Positions 25,127 to 33,980 are shown, counted from the stretch's first letter. The stretch: 64,000 nucleotides of DNA from Gp6-AA40 sp036742665 (GCA_036742665.1 DAINQP010000001.1:12204-76203); one strand, 5' to 3'. Program-made: numbers and translations. Notes: a model not told the origin generated them from the sequence alone.

Positions 25127-25621
25127 ATGTCGTATGCAACGACGGTTATCGCGGTAGTCGCGGTCGCGCTCGGCCTGTCGTCTCACCTCGCCGCTCAGGG
25201 ACTGGTGATGCAACGGAACCTGTCACTCGCGTTGGCCAAGGCGATTGCCGAAGCCACGCTCGCGGAGTGCCAGTCGAAAGGTTTCCACACGGCAGCGGCA
25301 GTCGTGGACCGCGCCGGTCAAGTGCTGGTGATTCTCAGAGACGAACAAGGCTCGGCACAGATGGCCGAGATGGCGCGACGAAAAGCCTACACGGCGCGAA
25401 TGTTCCGGATGCCAACCGCCGAATTTCAAAAACGTACTGCGACCGATCCGAGCCTTTTGCCGCAACGGGATGTGCAGGACATCCTCGCATTGGGTGGCGG
25501 CATGCCCATTCAGGTCGCGGGCGAGGTAATCGGCGGGGTGGGCAGCTCAGGCTCGAGCCAGGAGACAGACGAGGGTTGCGCCAAAGCTGGACTGGCCAAA
25601 GTTGCGGACATACTGAAGTAG
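25127..25621 (+). CDS. Exported GlcG/HbpS-family haem-binding-type protein
   Basis: 164 residues; ATG preceded by a GGAGG ribosome site. A signal sequence (TVIAVVAVALGLSSHLAAQG) leads to the GlcG/HbpS (DUF336) fold: LSLALAKAIAEATLAECQSKG, then AAVVDRAGQVLVILRDEQG, ARRKAYTARMF, LALGGGMPIQVAGEVIGGVG and the end KVADIL. Family members are small octameric proteins that bind haem or cobalamin-like ligands or sit beside redox enzymes. It diverges from the quinoprotein operon, consistent with a periplasmic redox role. The substrate is unknown. Confidence 0.9.
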   Translation: MSYATTVIAVVAVALGLSSHLAAQGLVMQRNLSLALAKAIAEATLAECQSKGFHTAAAVVDRAGQVLVILRDEQGSAQMAEMARRKAYTARMFRMPTAEFQKRTATDPSLLPQRDVQDILALGGGMPIQVAGEVIGGVGSSGSSQETDEGCAKAGLAKVADILK

Positions 25622-25689
25622 GGCGACGCATGCGTCGCCTTAACGGACACGGGATGCTTCTTGCATCGCAAGAGCCTGGGAGATCACCA

Positions 25690-26547
25690 ATGCGCACAAC
25701 CCTCCTGACGGCGTTGATCGCGAGCACCTGTCTCTGGCCCGCTTTCGTACACGCACAAACAGGGTCGGGTGGGGGGATGCGGGGCGCGTCTCCCACAACA
25801 CGTGGTTCCTCAGGCGCGACGGTCCGTCCCGGTCCGCCGCGATCCCCTGGCCGCTCGGCGATCTCGGCGCGACCGATCGTGCCGCCCGCACCGCCATCGG
25901 CGCCACCCATTGGTCCGTACGCGTCGCCATCGGCGCTCGATCGCGGGGACATCTTCCGGGTGGGCCCGAGAACATACGCACCGCAGTTCAGCCGATCGCG
26001 CGGGTTCTACTACGGCGCGTATGGTTACGGCGGTGGCTCGGGATACATCACCGATCCATTTGGCTATATCGGCCAACCGGATTCCTCGTCACCGGCTGTC
26101 GACCGCTATATGCGGGAAGGTGAAAACCAGGAAGGCTATCTGCGTCTCGAGGTTCAACCCGAGAGCGCACAGGTGTTCGTGGATGGCCTCTATGCAGGTA
26201 CCGTCTCTGACTTCCGTCGCAGCGGCGGCGGAACACTCGACTCCGGACCACATCGTATTGAATTCAGGGCCGAGGGATACGACTCGCAGAGCGTCGAGTT
26301 GCGGATTCGTGCGAACGACGTGCTGTCGTATCGAGGCACGCTCACCCGACGCGACGAACGTCCGGAACTTCGCGCCGAAGCCGGACCACCGAAGACGTTC
26401 TATGTGATTCCGCGCTGCTACGCGGGGACCTCACGGCCGCGCGCGGACCAGCTGCCAGTGGGATGCAACGTGAAGGACGTTCGGGAGGTTCCGCCGGTTA
26501 TCGCGCCCGGCGCCCCGCCCCCTCCGGCCGCCCGTTCTGTTCGCTAG
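25690..26547 (+). CDS. Secreted PEGA-domain protein
   Basis: 285 residues. The start at 25690 has a GGGAGA-type ribosome site and a signal peptide (MRTTLLTALIASTCLWPAFV then HAQ). A long Pro/Ser/Arg low-complexity segment (residues 25-85) and a Gly/Tyr-rich patch (FYYGAYGYGGGSGY) precede a PEGA domain (GYLRLEVQPESAQVFVDGLY then AGTVSDF, GPHRIEFRAEGYDSQSVELR). A Pro-rich end follows. PEGA domains are surface modules of unclear ligand; this looks like an envelope protein. The stop codon lies inside a hairpin. Confidence 0.85.
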   Translation: MRTTLLTALIASTCLWPAFVHAQTGSGGGMRGASPTTRGSSGATVRPGPPRSPGRSAISARPIVPPAPPSAPPIGPYASPSALDRGDIFRVGPRTYAPQFSRSRGFYYGAYGYGGGSGYITDPFGYIGQPDSSSPAVDRYMREGENQEGYLRLEVQPESAQVFVDGLYAGTVSDFRRSGGGTLDSGPHRIEFRAEGYDSQSVELRIRANDVLSYRGTLTRRDERPELRAEAGPPKTFYVIPRCYAGTSRPRADQLPVGCNVKDVREVPPVIAPGAPPPPAARSVR

Positions 26548-26553
26548 AACGGG
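26531..26553 (+). terminator. Hairpin overlapping the stop codon of the PEGA gene
   Basis: cccgttct (26531-26538) pairs perfectly with agaacggg (26546-26553) around a 7-base loop. The TAG stop (26545-26547) lies in the loop and right arm. It separates convergent genes. No T-run follows, so termination is inferred. Confidence 0.45.
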
Positions 26554-26587
26554 TCCTCCGAAGCGCGTCGCCGCTTGCGTAGAAAGA

Positions 26588-28288
26588 CTAAGGCAAGACG
26601 AAGCGCGCAGCGGCGACGATGACCGATGAGCCCTCCGCGGTCGCCGAGTAGTACGACAGAAATCGCCTCGGCTCAGGTGCGTCGTAGTGCTCCAGATTCC
26701 GTGCCCACCGATACGCGATCGTCTGGTATCGCAGTTCGACCTCGATGGTGAGCGGTCCGCTCACGGTGACAGGGACGCGATAGCGTACGCGATCACCGCC
26801 CCCTTCGAAATCCGCATCGGCCTTCGCGTGACCAAACACGCCGATCTCCGCAGGCGCGGTGGCCTTGTCGAACCCGCGTGGCAACAAGCGATTGTCCTTC
26901 AAGTACTGCGTGGCGTTCAGCAACCCTGTCGTCACCGCGCCGTTCACGTCACCGAGGATCGATTCGTAGATTTGCACCTGGTCGGGGGCGCTGATCTCGT
27001 CGTAGTGCGGCTCGAAGCGCGGCGCGTCCGTGTCATTGTCGTTGCCCGCGATCGATCCCGCGCTGTTGAACGCCCCCGACTCGAACACGCGCTCGCCACG
27101 CTCGTTTTTCACGGTAACGTGGAGCCACAACCGACGCGAGGGATACCCGGTCGGCAGCTTGTGCCCAGTGAGGTTGCGGATGTCCACATCGAACGCGAGT
27201 ATGTTCGCGACCAGCGTGGGCTTCGACAGCGTCAGCTCCGCAGTGTCGCGTTGCAACTGGCGGATCGTGGCATTCGCCGTCGCCTCGAGCTCGGATGGGA
27301 GTGCCATCACACCGAGCTCATGACGATAGCGATTGAGCAGGCGGACCATGAAGGCATTACCGCCGACAAACACGTGCCGCGCCAGAGAGTCTCGCGTGTC
27401 GCCGAGCACCGATGCGGCGCGGATCGGCCCAGCAACCGCCGGCATGTGACACGACTGACAGCTTCGCTCCTCGCGAGGGAAGTCGCTATGCCGCCACTCC
27501 TGATAATTCATTTGCTCAGGTAACGACCCCACGACCTGCCCATTCGGTCCCAGGGCGGTGGTGATGAGCGTGTGACATGTCGCGCACAGCTCGGACTGTC
27601 GGATATGCGGCGCTTCCTCCTGCGCAAACCCACTCACCGACCGCATGATCGTCTTGCGTCCCGCATCCACGCGATACGGCCCGAAGATCGGCCGCACGCC
27701 GGAATCCGGCGTCGGTTCGATCACGAATCCGCCGTTGAAGCTCTCGCGCGTACCGAGATGCTCTTTCGAGATCTGATGGCAGACGGAGCAGGACACGCCA
27801 TCGGCCGCGAGACGCCGCAGTTCGGTGTGCGTTGACTGCCTCGCCGAAACCGAAGGCGAAGGCGAAGGCGCGAGCGGCAGATGAGCGAACACTTCTCCGC
27901 GTCCTCCACCCTCGCGGGCAATCCGCGTCGCCATCGGCATGTGACAGCCGGCGCACTCGTCCTGGATTGCAGCGGAGTGTGTGGGGTGATCCATCGTTTC
28001 GCGCCGTACGCCTGCCTGCCAGTACGGATCGCGTGCCGAGTTGGCCATCATCGTTGAGCGCCACGTCGCCCCGATCGACACATCCTCGCCCGACGGCGTG
28101 ATCAGGTTGTTATGGCAGGCCATGCAGTTCTCGGAGTGCGAGAACAGGGTTAGATTCGGTTTGCCCTTGGGTGTGCCGGTTCTGGTGGGCAGTTCCTTCG
28201 CGCTTACCAGCACGATCGACAGGAGCCAGAGTGTGAGCGCCAGTCGCAAAGCCCTGCGCTGAGCGAGCGCAGCGAGTCGAAGGGTCAT
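26588..28288 (-). CDS. Exported pentahaem cytochrome c
   Basis: 566 residues. The start at 28288 overlaps the stop of the upstream gene (ATGA), and a signal anchor follows (LALTLWLLSIVLVSA). Five CxxCH sites are present: CMACH, CAGCH, CSVCH, CATCH and CQSCH, all in the first 60 per cent, as in the cytochrome c-554-like multihaem families. The C-terminal third is a haem-free beta-rich domain (FDVDIRNLTGHKLPTGYPSR, RLWLHVTVKNERGERVFESG, RYRVPVTVSGPLTIEVELRY). It probably carries electrons in the periplasm or at the outer membrane. The coupled upstream gene encodes a haem-barrel fusion, so the pair may form an outer-membrane electron conduit; this is inference. Confidence 0.92.
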   Translation of the reverse strand: MTLRLAALAQRRALRLALTLWLLSIVLVSAKELPTRTGTPKGKPNLTLFSHSENCMACHNNLITPSGEDVSIGATWRSTMMANSARDPYWQAGVRRETMDHPTHSAAIQDECAGCHMPMATRIAREGGGRGEVFAHLPLAPSPSPSVSARQSTHTELRRLAADGVSCSVCHQISKEHLGTRESFNGGFVIEPTPDSGVRPIFGPYRVDAGRKTIMRSVSGFAQEEAPHIRQSELCATCHTLITTALGPNGQVVGSLPEQMNYQEWRHSDFPREERSCQSCHMPAVAGPIRAASVLGDTRDSLARHVFVGGNAFMVRLLNRYRHELGVMALPSELEATANATIRQLQRDTAELTLSKPTLVANILAFDVDIRNLTGHKLPTGYPSRRLWLHVTVKNERGERVFESGAFNSAGSIAGNDNDTDAPRFEPHYDEISAPDQVQIYESILGDVNGAVTTGLLNATQYLKDNRLLPRGFDKATAPAEIGVFGHAKADADFEGGGDRVRYRVPVTVSGPLTIEVELRYQTIAYRWARNLEHYDAPEPRRFLSYYSATAEGSSVIVAAARFVLP

Positions 28289-29442
28289 TTCCAGAACTCG
28301 AGGAGTCCGCCGTCGAACCAGTCCCACAGGAAATACGTGAGCACTTGTGGCTTGCGCTCGTCCCGTTCGTTCATCGGGACGCGTACGCCGACGCTGAACA
28401 GGATGTGCTGCAACTTGCTCAGCGAAATCTGCATCTGGGGAACGAGATCCCATTCAGTGGGGCTGCGCTCCGGCTTCGCGGCGAGCACTTCGAGCATCGG
28501 TGTCCAGGCGCGTCCGAATCCTCGATCCTGCGTGACGGTGTATCCGAGAGCAGTGCGCACGAAGCCCTCGTTCTGACCACGCGTTCGATTCAATGCGACC
28601 TCATAGCCGACGTGCGTCTGCACGAAGGCACTCGTGCCGACCATCTGCCCCCACATCGCAAACGGCTCGACGATCGTGAAGCCGTTGCCGAAGCCAAGTT
28701 CCTCTTTGCCTGTCGGCACGGTGACAGCGCCGCCGGCGGCAAAGATGCTGCCGCGATCGAAGCGGGCGTAGAGCGTTCGGCGCAGCGCGAGCTCGACATC
28801 GCCAAGCCCGCCAGTCCATGCACTGCCCGGTTCGGCCTGCTGCACTCCGAACGGCGCCTTGACCTCGTACTGCCAGCGCGCGCCGATGCGGTGCTCGTAG
28901 ACGAGCTCATTCATCACGCCCTGCGCACCTGAGGTGGTCACGCCGGTGGTCCAGACAGTCTCGTTTTCAGGAAAGGCTTTCTCGGTGAACAAGGCCCGCG
29001 GCAGGTTCAGGTCGCCGCGCGGCCAGGCCGGATCGTCGCAGAAGGTCCACAGATATCTGACGGCCCGCTCGATCTGATCGTCCGACAGCGCGTCGCCGAA
29101 TGCCGGCATGCGACGATCCAGCGCGCGCACGGGACCGCCACGATGCGCCACGGCCATCCAGTCGCCTAGTGGCTCGACGGTGTTGGTCGCGCAGTCAGTG
29201 AAGTCGGGAAAGCCGTGACCGTTGACAAGCGGCAGGTCGAAGCCGACAACGGCCGACGGCGAGCCCTTGCCGTCCATGCCGTGGCACGTCGCACACGCCG
29301 CGACGAAGATCTGCTCGCCGCTTGCGTTCGCGGGCAGCGCCGCATCAAGCGACGAGGATTGGGCGGCGAGCGCAGGCCCCTGTGCGCTAAACGCGACGAG
29401 CAGCGCACACACGATGATCGGCAGCGTCGACCGTGCGACCAC
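28285..29442 (-). CDS. Cytochrome c domain fused to an outer-membrane barrel-like domain
   Basis: 385 residues with a signal peptide (LPIIVCALLVAFSAQGPALA). Residues 40-140 form a one-haem cytochrome domain (CATCHGMDGKG, with MPAFGDALSDDQIERAVRYL supplying the Met ligand). The remaining 240 residues alternate like a beta-barrel (YEHRIGARWQYEVKAPFGVQ, GDVELALRRTLYARFDRGSI, AFVQTHVGYEVALNR) and end with an aromatic strand (YFLWDWFDGGLLEFWK). The barrel half is by pattern, not by a named family. It is coupled to the pentahaem gene downstream. Confidence 0.82.
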   Translation of the reverse strand: MVARSTLPIIVCALLVAFSAQGPALAAQSSSLDAALPANASGEQIFVAACATCHGMDGKGSPSAVVGFDLPLVNGHGFPDFTDCATNTVEPLGDWMAVAHRGGPVRALDRRMPAFGDALSDDQIERAVRYLWTFCDDPAWPRGDLNLPRALFTEKAFPENETVWTTGVTTSGAQGVMNELVYEHRIGARWQYEVKAPFGVQQAEPGSAWTGGLGDVELALRRTLYARFDRGSIFAAGGAVTVPTGKEELGFGNGFTIVEPFAMWGQMVGTSAFVQTHVGYEVALNRTRGQNEGFVRTALGYTVTQDRGFGRAWTPMLEVLAAKPERSPTEWDLVPQMQISLSKLQHILFSVGVRVPMNERDERKPQVLTYFLWDWFDGGLLEFWK

Positions 29443-29504
29443 GGCCGAACGCTACCAGCAACGATTGTGAACGCGAAGCTTGAGAAAGAATCTGAGACTC
29501 AAAC

Positions 29505-29585
29505 TCAGATTGGTTGGTGGTTAGTGGTGGGTGGTTCGTAGGTAAGAGCTCTGTGATCGCTACCACCAACTACCAGCCACCAACT
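29505..29585. repeat. Imperfect inverted repeat of ttggtggt / accaccaa words
   Basis: The left part (attggttggtggttagtggt) and right part (ctaccaccaactaccagcca) are largely complementary around a central ctctgtgatcg. It lies between two minus-strand genes, just past the stop of the peroxiredoxin gene and upstream of nothing coding on that side for 60 bases. It resembles the other self-complementary low-complexity elements at gene ends here. Confidence 0.7.
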
Positions 29586-29586
29586 A

Positions 29587-30246
29587 CTAACGAGGTTGAG
29601 GCACGATGCGGATGTACGGCAGCGGCGACTTCCATCCATCCGGGTACGCCTTCTTCGCATCCTCGTCCGAGACCGCCGGCAGGATGATCACGTCCTCACC
29701 CTGTTTCCAGTTCGCCGGCGTCGCCACTTTTTTCGCCGCCGTCAGCCGGCACGAGTCGAGCAGCCGCAGGATCTCGTCGAAGTTGCGTCCCGTGCTCATC
29801 GGATAGGTCAGCATCGCCTTGATCTTCTTGTCCGGGCCGATGATGAATACCGAGCGCGCGGTCGCATTGTCCGCCGCCGTGCGACCCTCACTGGTATCCC
29901 CGGCACTTGCCGGCAGCATGTCGTACGCCTTCACGACATTCAGCTGCGGATCGCCGATGAGCGGGTAGTTGACGGCATGCCCTTGCGAGGACTCGATGTC
30001 CTTCGACCACTTCTGGTGATTGCTGACACCGTCCACACTGATGCCGAGGATCTTGGTGTTCCGCTTGTCGAACTCCGGCTTGATGCGAGCCATGTAGCCG
30101 AGCTCGGTCGTACACACGGGCGTGAAATCCTTTGGATGTGAGAACAGGACCGCCCAGCCATCACCGATCCACTGGTGAAAGTTGATTGTGCCTTCCGTCG
30201 ACTCGGCCGTGAAATCCGGCGCGACATCGTTGATTCTCAGCGACAT
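29587..30246 (-). CDS. 1-Cys peroxiredoxin (Prx6 type)
   Basis: 219 residues, cytoplasmic. It reduces hydrogen peroxide and organic peroxides. The peroxidatic Cys is in FTPVCTTELGYMA; the preceding SHPKDFTPVC and the downstream Arg (TARSVFIIGPDKKIKAML) complete the active site. The long C-terminal domain (NWKQGEDVIILPAVSDEDAK, PDGWKSPLPYIRIVPQPR) is typical of the Prx6 group and sets it apart from AhpC. No resolving Cys motif is seen. The start follows an AGGAGG-like ribosome site. Confidence 0.96.
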   Translation of the reverse strand: MSLRINDVAPDFTAESTEGTINFHQWIGDGWAVLFSHPKDFTPVCTTELGYMARIKPEFDKRNTKILGISVDGVSNHQKWSKDIESSQGHAVNYPLIGDPQLNVVKAYDMLPASAGDTSEGRTAADNATARSVFIIGPDKKIKAMLTYPMSTGRNFDEILRLLDSCRLTAAKKVATPANWKQGEDVIILPAVSDEDAKKAYPDGWKSPLPYIRIVPQPR

Positions 30247-30303
30247 GAACAGCCTCCTCTAATGCCGGTTGCCTGTGCAAACCTGTAGGGTAGCACTCTC
30301 GCG

Positions 30304-32814
30304 TTACGGCGCGTCCGCACTGCGGACGAAGGCCACCACGTCGGCGGCGAATCGTTCGGGCTCTTCCCAATGCGGACAGTGTCCCGTGCCGCTATAAACC
30401 GTGAGACGCGAGCGCGCAATCGCGCGGTTCAGCCGGTCCTGTTCGGCGCGCGCCGTAAACGCATCGCGGTCGCCCCAGACCAGCAGCGTCGGAACCGCGA
30501 CGTCGGTGAGCCGGTCCGAGAAGTCGACCGTCAGATACGGTTCGAGTGCCGCCTTCCACACACGAGCGGGAACCTTCAGGCTCTCGTTCACAATCCGTTC
30601 GAAGAAGTCGGAGGGCACCGGTCTCACCAGCGTGCTTTGCTGAAACTCGCGGACCACTGTCACGTCGAGTGGATCCGTGAACGCGCTCACCGTCTTGAAG
30701 AACTCACGTATCGGCTCATTGTGCGGCGACGGGAAGAATGCCCCTTCGAGCACGAGCGCGCGTGTGCGCGACGGATAGTCGATCGCAAACCGCTGGGCCA
30801 CTGTGGATCCCATCGAATGGCCGACGATCACCGCCGACTCGATCCGCATCGTGTCGAGGAACGCGGCCAGGTCAGCCGCAAAGTGCGACGACGTATAGCC
30901 CGTGTCCGGCTTGCCCGAGTCGCCATGTCCGCGGTGTGTCACCGCGAATACGTGGAATGACGAGGGCAGCAGCGGCAGGATGCGGTCATAGGAATGCCGC
31001 GAATCGCTGTAGCCGTGCAGCAGCACCACAGGCGTGCCGCGCGGATCGCCGCGCTCGACATAGTTCAGGCGGACGCCGGTCGGCAGGGTGACATTCCAAT
31101 CGTCGCGATCCGCCTTCGCGTCCACGACGCTTCGGCCGGACAAGTCGTTGGTCATGATTCTCGACGAGGTCAGCGTGACGTCGGCGCGCGTCCAGGCACG
31201 ATCGAAGCGCCGCTGAACGTCCGCCGCTTCCTCTCCACGATGTTGCGCGCGCAGACTCTCGCGCAATCCGAACAGCGACCAGCCGTTCTCGCGGAAACGC
31301 TGCAGGTCTTCGCGATACACGACTTCGGCCTCTACCGCGCGCCCAGTCTCGAGCAGCATCGCGCCGAGGACTTGGCGCGGCGGGTGGTGCCACACCGGCG
31401 GCTCGCTGTACGGCATGCCATCTTCGATAGCCACCGCTTCGCGCAGCACTGCAATGGCGGCGCCGGCATCTCCCCCGCGCAAGGTCAACTCGCCCTCGAG
31501 GATGCGCGACGCGATCTGCAGGTTCGTCAGCAGCGGCAGATCCTTCAGCCTCGTCTCAAACGCCTCGTGCTTCATCGTCGTCTTGACGGCGGTGAGCTCA
31601 GCGCCGGCGCGATCGAGTTGGCCGCGGGCGACGAACGCAAGTCCGCGGCCGTAGTGCCAGATGCCAATGGCATAGGGCTCGTGTGAGGGCGGCTTCGGCT
31701 CGGTCAGCACATCCTGCCAGCGACCGAAGCGCGCGTACGCAAGCATTGGCGTCACCGGGAAATCCGCCGTCCACGACAGCGCTCCCGCATGATGGTGTGG
31801 CACCTTTGCCGCTACCTTGCGCGCGGCGTCAATGGCCACTGCACCGCGGCCTTCCAGCGTCGCGGCCGCCCAGAGGAAGTGCAGGTTGTGCGGGTAGTAG
31901 CTGACCGGATACAGCCCCTGCGCCTGGCACTGTGCGAGGTAGTCCTCGTCGGCCAGAATCGCGCGTTCATTCGCATCGGCGGCATCTGCATATCGACCGA
32001 CCCGAATGTAGATGTGCGCCGGCATGTGGACTACATGGCCGGCCGCCGGCATCAATGAACCCAGTCGATCCGCACTACGCTCGGCACGATCGGGATCATT
32101 CGACGCCTCGACGAGGTGAATGTGGTAGTGCAGCGCACCGGCGTGATCGGGATAGCGCGCGATCGTGCGCTCGAGCGTGTCGAGAATGCGCGCCGTCTCC
32201 GGCTTCGCCGTGCCATCCTTCTGCCAGTAATCCCATGGCATCGTGTTCATCGCCGCGTCGGCATACAGCGTCTGAACGTCCGGGTCGTCCGGATACTGCC
32301 CTGCCACGTTCTGCATGGCTGCGGCATACGCGCGATCCAGTGCCGGCCGATCGCCCGCACCTTCCGGTGCGTAGCGAGACGCCAGTGCCTCGATCAGCGA
32401 CCGCTCGCGGGGAGTGACTCGCGGCGCCGCGGCACGCGCGGCCTGGATCGCTGCGTACGCCGCGCGGCCGCTGTCGGCCGTCATCGGCGCGTTGAGATTT
32501 GGGCCGAGCGCGAGAGCCTGGCCCCAATACGCCATCGCCAGGGACCGATCGAGCCGCGCGGCCTCACGGAACGCGCGGATCGACTCAGCGTGATTGAACG
32601 CATACAACAGGCGCATGCCCTGATCGAAGAAGCGCTGGGCGCGCGGCATTGCTGTTGAGACGGGCACGTGCAGCGTCCCCAGGCCGCTCAGCTCGGGTGC
32701 AAGTGCTTCGGTCTCGCGAGCCAGTGGTGCCGGTGCGCCCGCGACGGAGACGCCGCACAACCCGATAGCGGCTACCACGAAGAGCGCTCGCCTCGCCGAA
32801 TTCAACGTCAACAT
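30304..32814 (-). CDS. TPR-like helical domain fused to an alpha/beta hydrolase
   Basis: 836 residues with a signal peptide (ALFVVAAIGLCGVSVAGA). Residues about 50-540 are TPR-like helical repeats (MRLLYAFNHAESIRAFREAA, MAYWGQALALGPNLNAPM, HMPAHIYIRVGRYADAADAN, WSLFGLRESLRAQHRGEEAA). Residues about 570-836 form a complete alpha/beta hydrolase: VVLLHGYSDSRHSY, the nucleophile elbow GHSMG (Ser667), TLLVWGDRDAF with the acid, and GTGHCPHWEEPERFA with the His. Both halves also exist as separate families, so this is a fusion. It is exported and probably hydrolyses an ester or amide; the substrate is unknown. Confidence 0.9.
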   Translation of the reverse strand: MLTLNSARRALFVVAAIGLCGVSVAGAPAPLARETEALAPELSGLGTLHVPVSTAMPRAQRFFDQGMRLLYAFNHAESIRAFREAARLDRSLAMAYWGQALALGPNLNAPMTADSGRAAYAAIQAARAAAPRVTPRERSLIEALASRYAPEGAGDRPALDRAYAAAMQNVAGQYPDDPDVQTLYADAAMNTMPWDYWQKDGTAKPETARILDTLERTIARYPDHAGALHYHIHLVEASNDPDRAERSADRLGSLMPAAGHVVHMPAHIYIRVGRYADAADANERAILADEDYLAQCQAQGLYPVSYYPHNLHFLWAAATLEGRGAVAIDAARKVAAKVPHHHAGALSWTADFPVTPMLAYARFGRWQDVLTEPKPPSHEPYAIGIWHYGRGLAFVARGQLDRAGAELTAVKTTMKHEAFETRLKDLPLLTNLQIASRILEGELTLRGGDAGAAIAVLREAVAIEDGMPYSEPPVWHHPPRQVLGAMLLETGRAVEAEVVYREDLQRFRENGWSLFGLRESLRAQHRGEEAADVQRRFDRAWTRADVTLTSSRIMTNDLSGRSVVDAKADRDDWNVTLPTGVRLNYVERGDPRGTPVVLLHGYSDSRHSYDRILPLLPSSFHVFAVTHRGHGDSGKPDTGYTSSHFAADLAAFLDTMRIESAVIVGHSMGSTVAQRFAIDYPSRTRALVLEGAFFPSPHNEPIREFFKTVSAFTDPLDVTVVREFQQSTLVRPVPSDFFERIVNESLKVPARVWKAALEPYLTVDFSDRLTDVAVPTLLVWGDRDAFTARAEQDRLNRAIARSRLTVYSGTGHCPHWEEPERFAADVVAFVRSADAP

Positions 32815-32843
32815 CTCAGTGCTCCCCCGCGCGTGCGCGGCGC

Positions 32844-33473
32844 TTACTTTCGTGCGACCTTTTGGGCCACGGCGATTTGGTTGTCAACGCCGAAGACGCC
32901 GAACACTTCGCGCGCCCTCACTCCCGCAATCTGCTTGTCCGCGTCGCTATCAACCACGCCGTAGAGCGTCGTCTGTCCATGACGCACGACGATGTGAATC
33001 GAGTAGAGGCCGAGCGGTTGATACATGAATCCCCAGCGGCGAGCTTCGTGGATCTCGCGACGCACGGTGACGTCGCCACCCGACGCGTACCTCGACAGAA
33101 ACGCGTCCGTGTAGATGCGATAGAACGTTGTCCATCGGATGCGCTCATCCTCCTGCGAGGACGGCAGCACCTCGAGCCGATTGGCCACTTCGTCCACGCC
33201 AGCCGTCCGTTTGGCCGCCGTCTCCGCCGCGTATCGCAGGCTGCCGCTGATCGCGTATCCGTTCAGCGTCACGACACCGCGCTCGATCTGGAACGACATG
33301 TAGTCGAACACGCCGTAGTACGGCAGGCGCTCGAGCGCATGCCGCAGCGCGCGAGTCGTCTCCTCGCGGGGTACTGTCTCCGCCGCTGTGCCGGCCGTCA
33401 TCAGCACAACACCAGTCAGACCGGCTCCGATCAACAGATCTCGAGTCAGCCGCCTTGCTGCCGTGAATCGCAT
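32844..33473 (-). CDS. Exported protein with two BON-like domains
   Basis: 209 residues. The start at 33473 overlaps the stop of the previous gene by one base (TGATG). A signal sequence (LLIGAGLTGVVLMTAGTAAE) is followed by BON unit one (TRALRHALERLPYYGVF, MSFQIERGVVTLNGY, KRTAGVDEVANRLEVLP). A second, less typical unit follows (YSIHIVVRHGQTTLYGVVDS, KQIAGVRAREVFGVFGVDN). BON domains bind phospholipid or act in envelope stress proteins such as OsmY. It forms a two-gene operon with the NTF2-like gene. Confidence 0.85.
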   Translation of the reverse strand: MRFTAARRLTRDLLIGAGLTGVVLMTAGTAAETVPREETTRALRHALERLPYYGVFDYMSFQIERGVVTLNGYAISGSLRYAAETAAKRTAGVDEVANRLEVLPSSQEDERIRWTTFYRIYTDAFLSRYASGGDVTVRREIHEARRWGFMYQPLGLYSIHIVVRHGQTTLYGVVDSDADKQIAGVRAREVFGVFGVDNQIAVAQKVARK

Positions 33474-33904
33474 CACCGACCTCCTTCTGCACACTTGATG
33501 GCATGAACGAGCGCGTGATCCTCGCGTGCGGATTCATCCACGACGCAGCCCACACACGGCTCGCCGAGCACCACACGGCCGTCGAGATCGAGCGTGACCA
33601 GGTCGCAGCCAAACAGGCGCGTCCCGCCAAGGTCGGTCGTGTAGACAATGGTCAGCTCGCGCGTTTCGGGATCCCACGACACGCGCTCCAGTTCGCCGCG
33701 AACGGAATGAATGCCAAAGGGCACGGCGGCCCAGTGGCGCTTGAGCGCCTCGATCCGGTTGTCATGCCAAAGAACGGATTCATGAGATCGAGTGCCGAAC
33801 CGGGTGGTGTCGCGATACAGGGCGAGCAACGTCTCGTAGTCGCCTTGGTTCCAACATGACAGCCACAACTCCGCCCACCGGATCGCTTGCCTTCGGGTGA
33901 ACAT
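33473..33904 (-). CDS. NTF2/SnoaL-like protein
   Basis: 143 residues, no signal peptide. The pattern RRQAIRWAELWLSCWNQGDY, LLALYRDTTRFGTRS, IEALKRHWAAVPFGIHSVRG and the closing beta strands (RELTIVYTTDLGGTRLFG) matches the NTF2-like cone fold used by SnoaL polyketide cyclases and many small stress proteins. Three cysteines cluster late (GCDLVTL, EPCVGCVVD). It is the first gene of the pair with the BON protein. Function unknown. Confidence 0.75.
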   Translation of the reverse strand: MFTRRQAIRWAELWLSCWNQGDYETLLALYRDTTRFGTRSHESVLWHDNRIEALKRHWAAVPFGIHSVRGELERVSWDPETRELTIVYTTDLGGTRLFGCDLVTLDLDGRVVLGEPCVGCVVDESAREDHALVHAIKCAEGGR

Positions 33905-33962
33905 GGGCTCTTCTCGCTTTCGTTGCCGCGGTGTCTCGGAGGCCAGGCCCCGGGCCAGCCCC

Positions 33963-33980
33963 CCACCTGATTCAGGTCAA
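33963..33980 (-). promoter_or_regulatory. FNR/CRP-like dyad upstream of the NTF2-BON operon
   Basis: A perfect 13-bp palindrome, acctgaTtcaggt (33965-33977), lies about 60 bases upstream of the operon start. On the minus strand it reads ttgac-ctga-atcag, one base off in each half from the TTGAT-N4-ATCAA site of FNR/DNR-type regulators. It is a candidate operator only. The rest of the 257-base gap (33905-34161) shows no gene. Confidence 0.4.

Noticed and set aside
26687..27523. A 278-residue plus-strand frame opposite the pentahaem cytochrome
   Set aside because: A shadow of the cytochrome frame, with no recognisable domain and no ribosome site.
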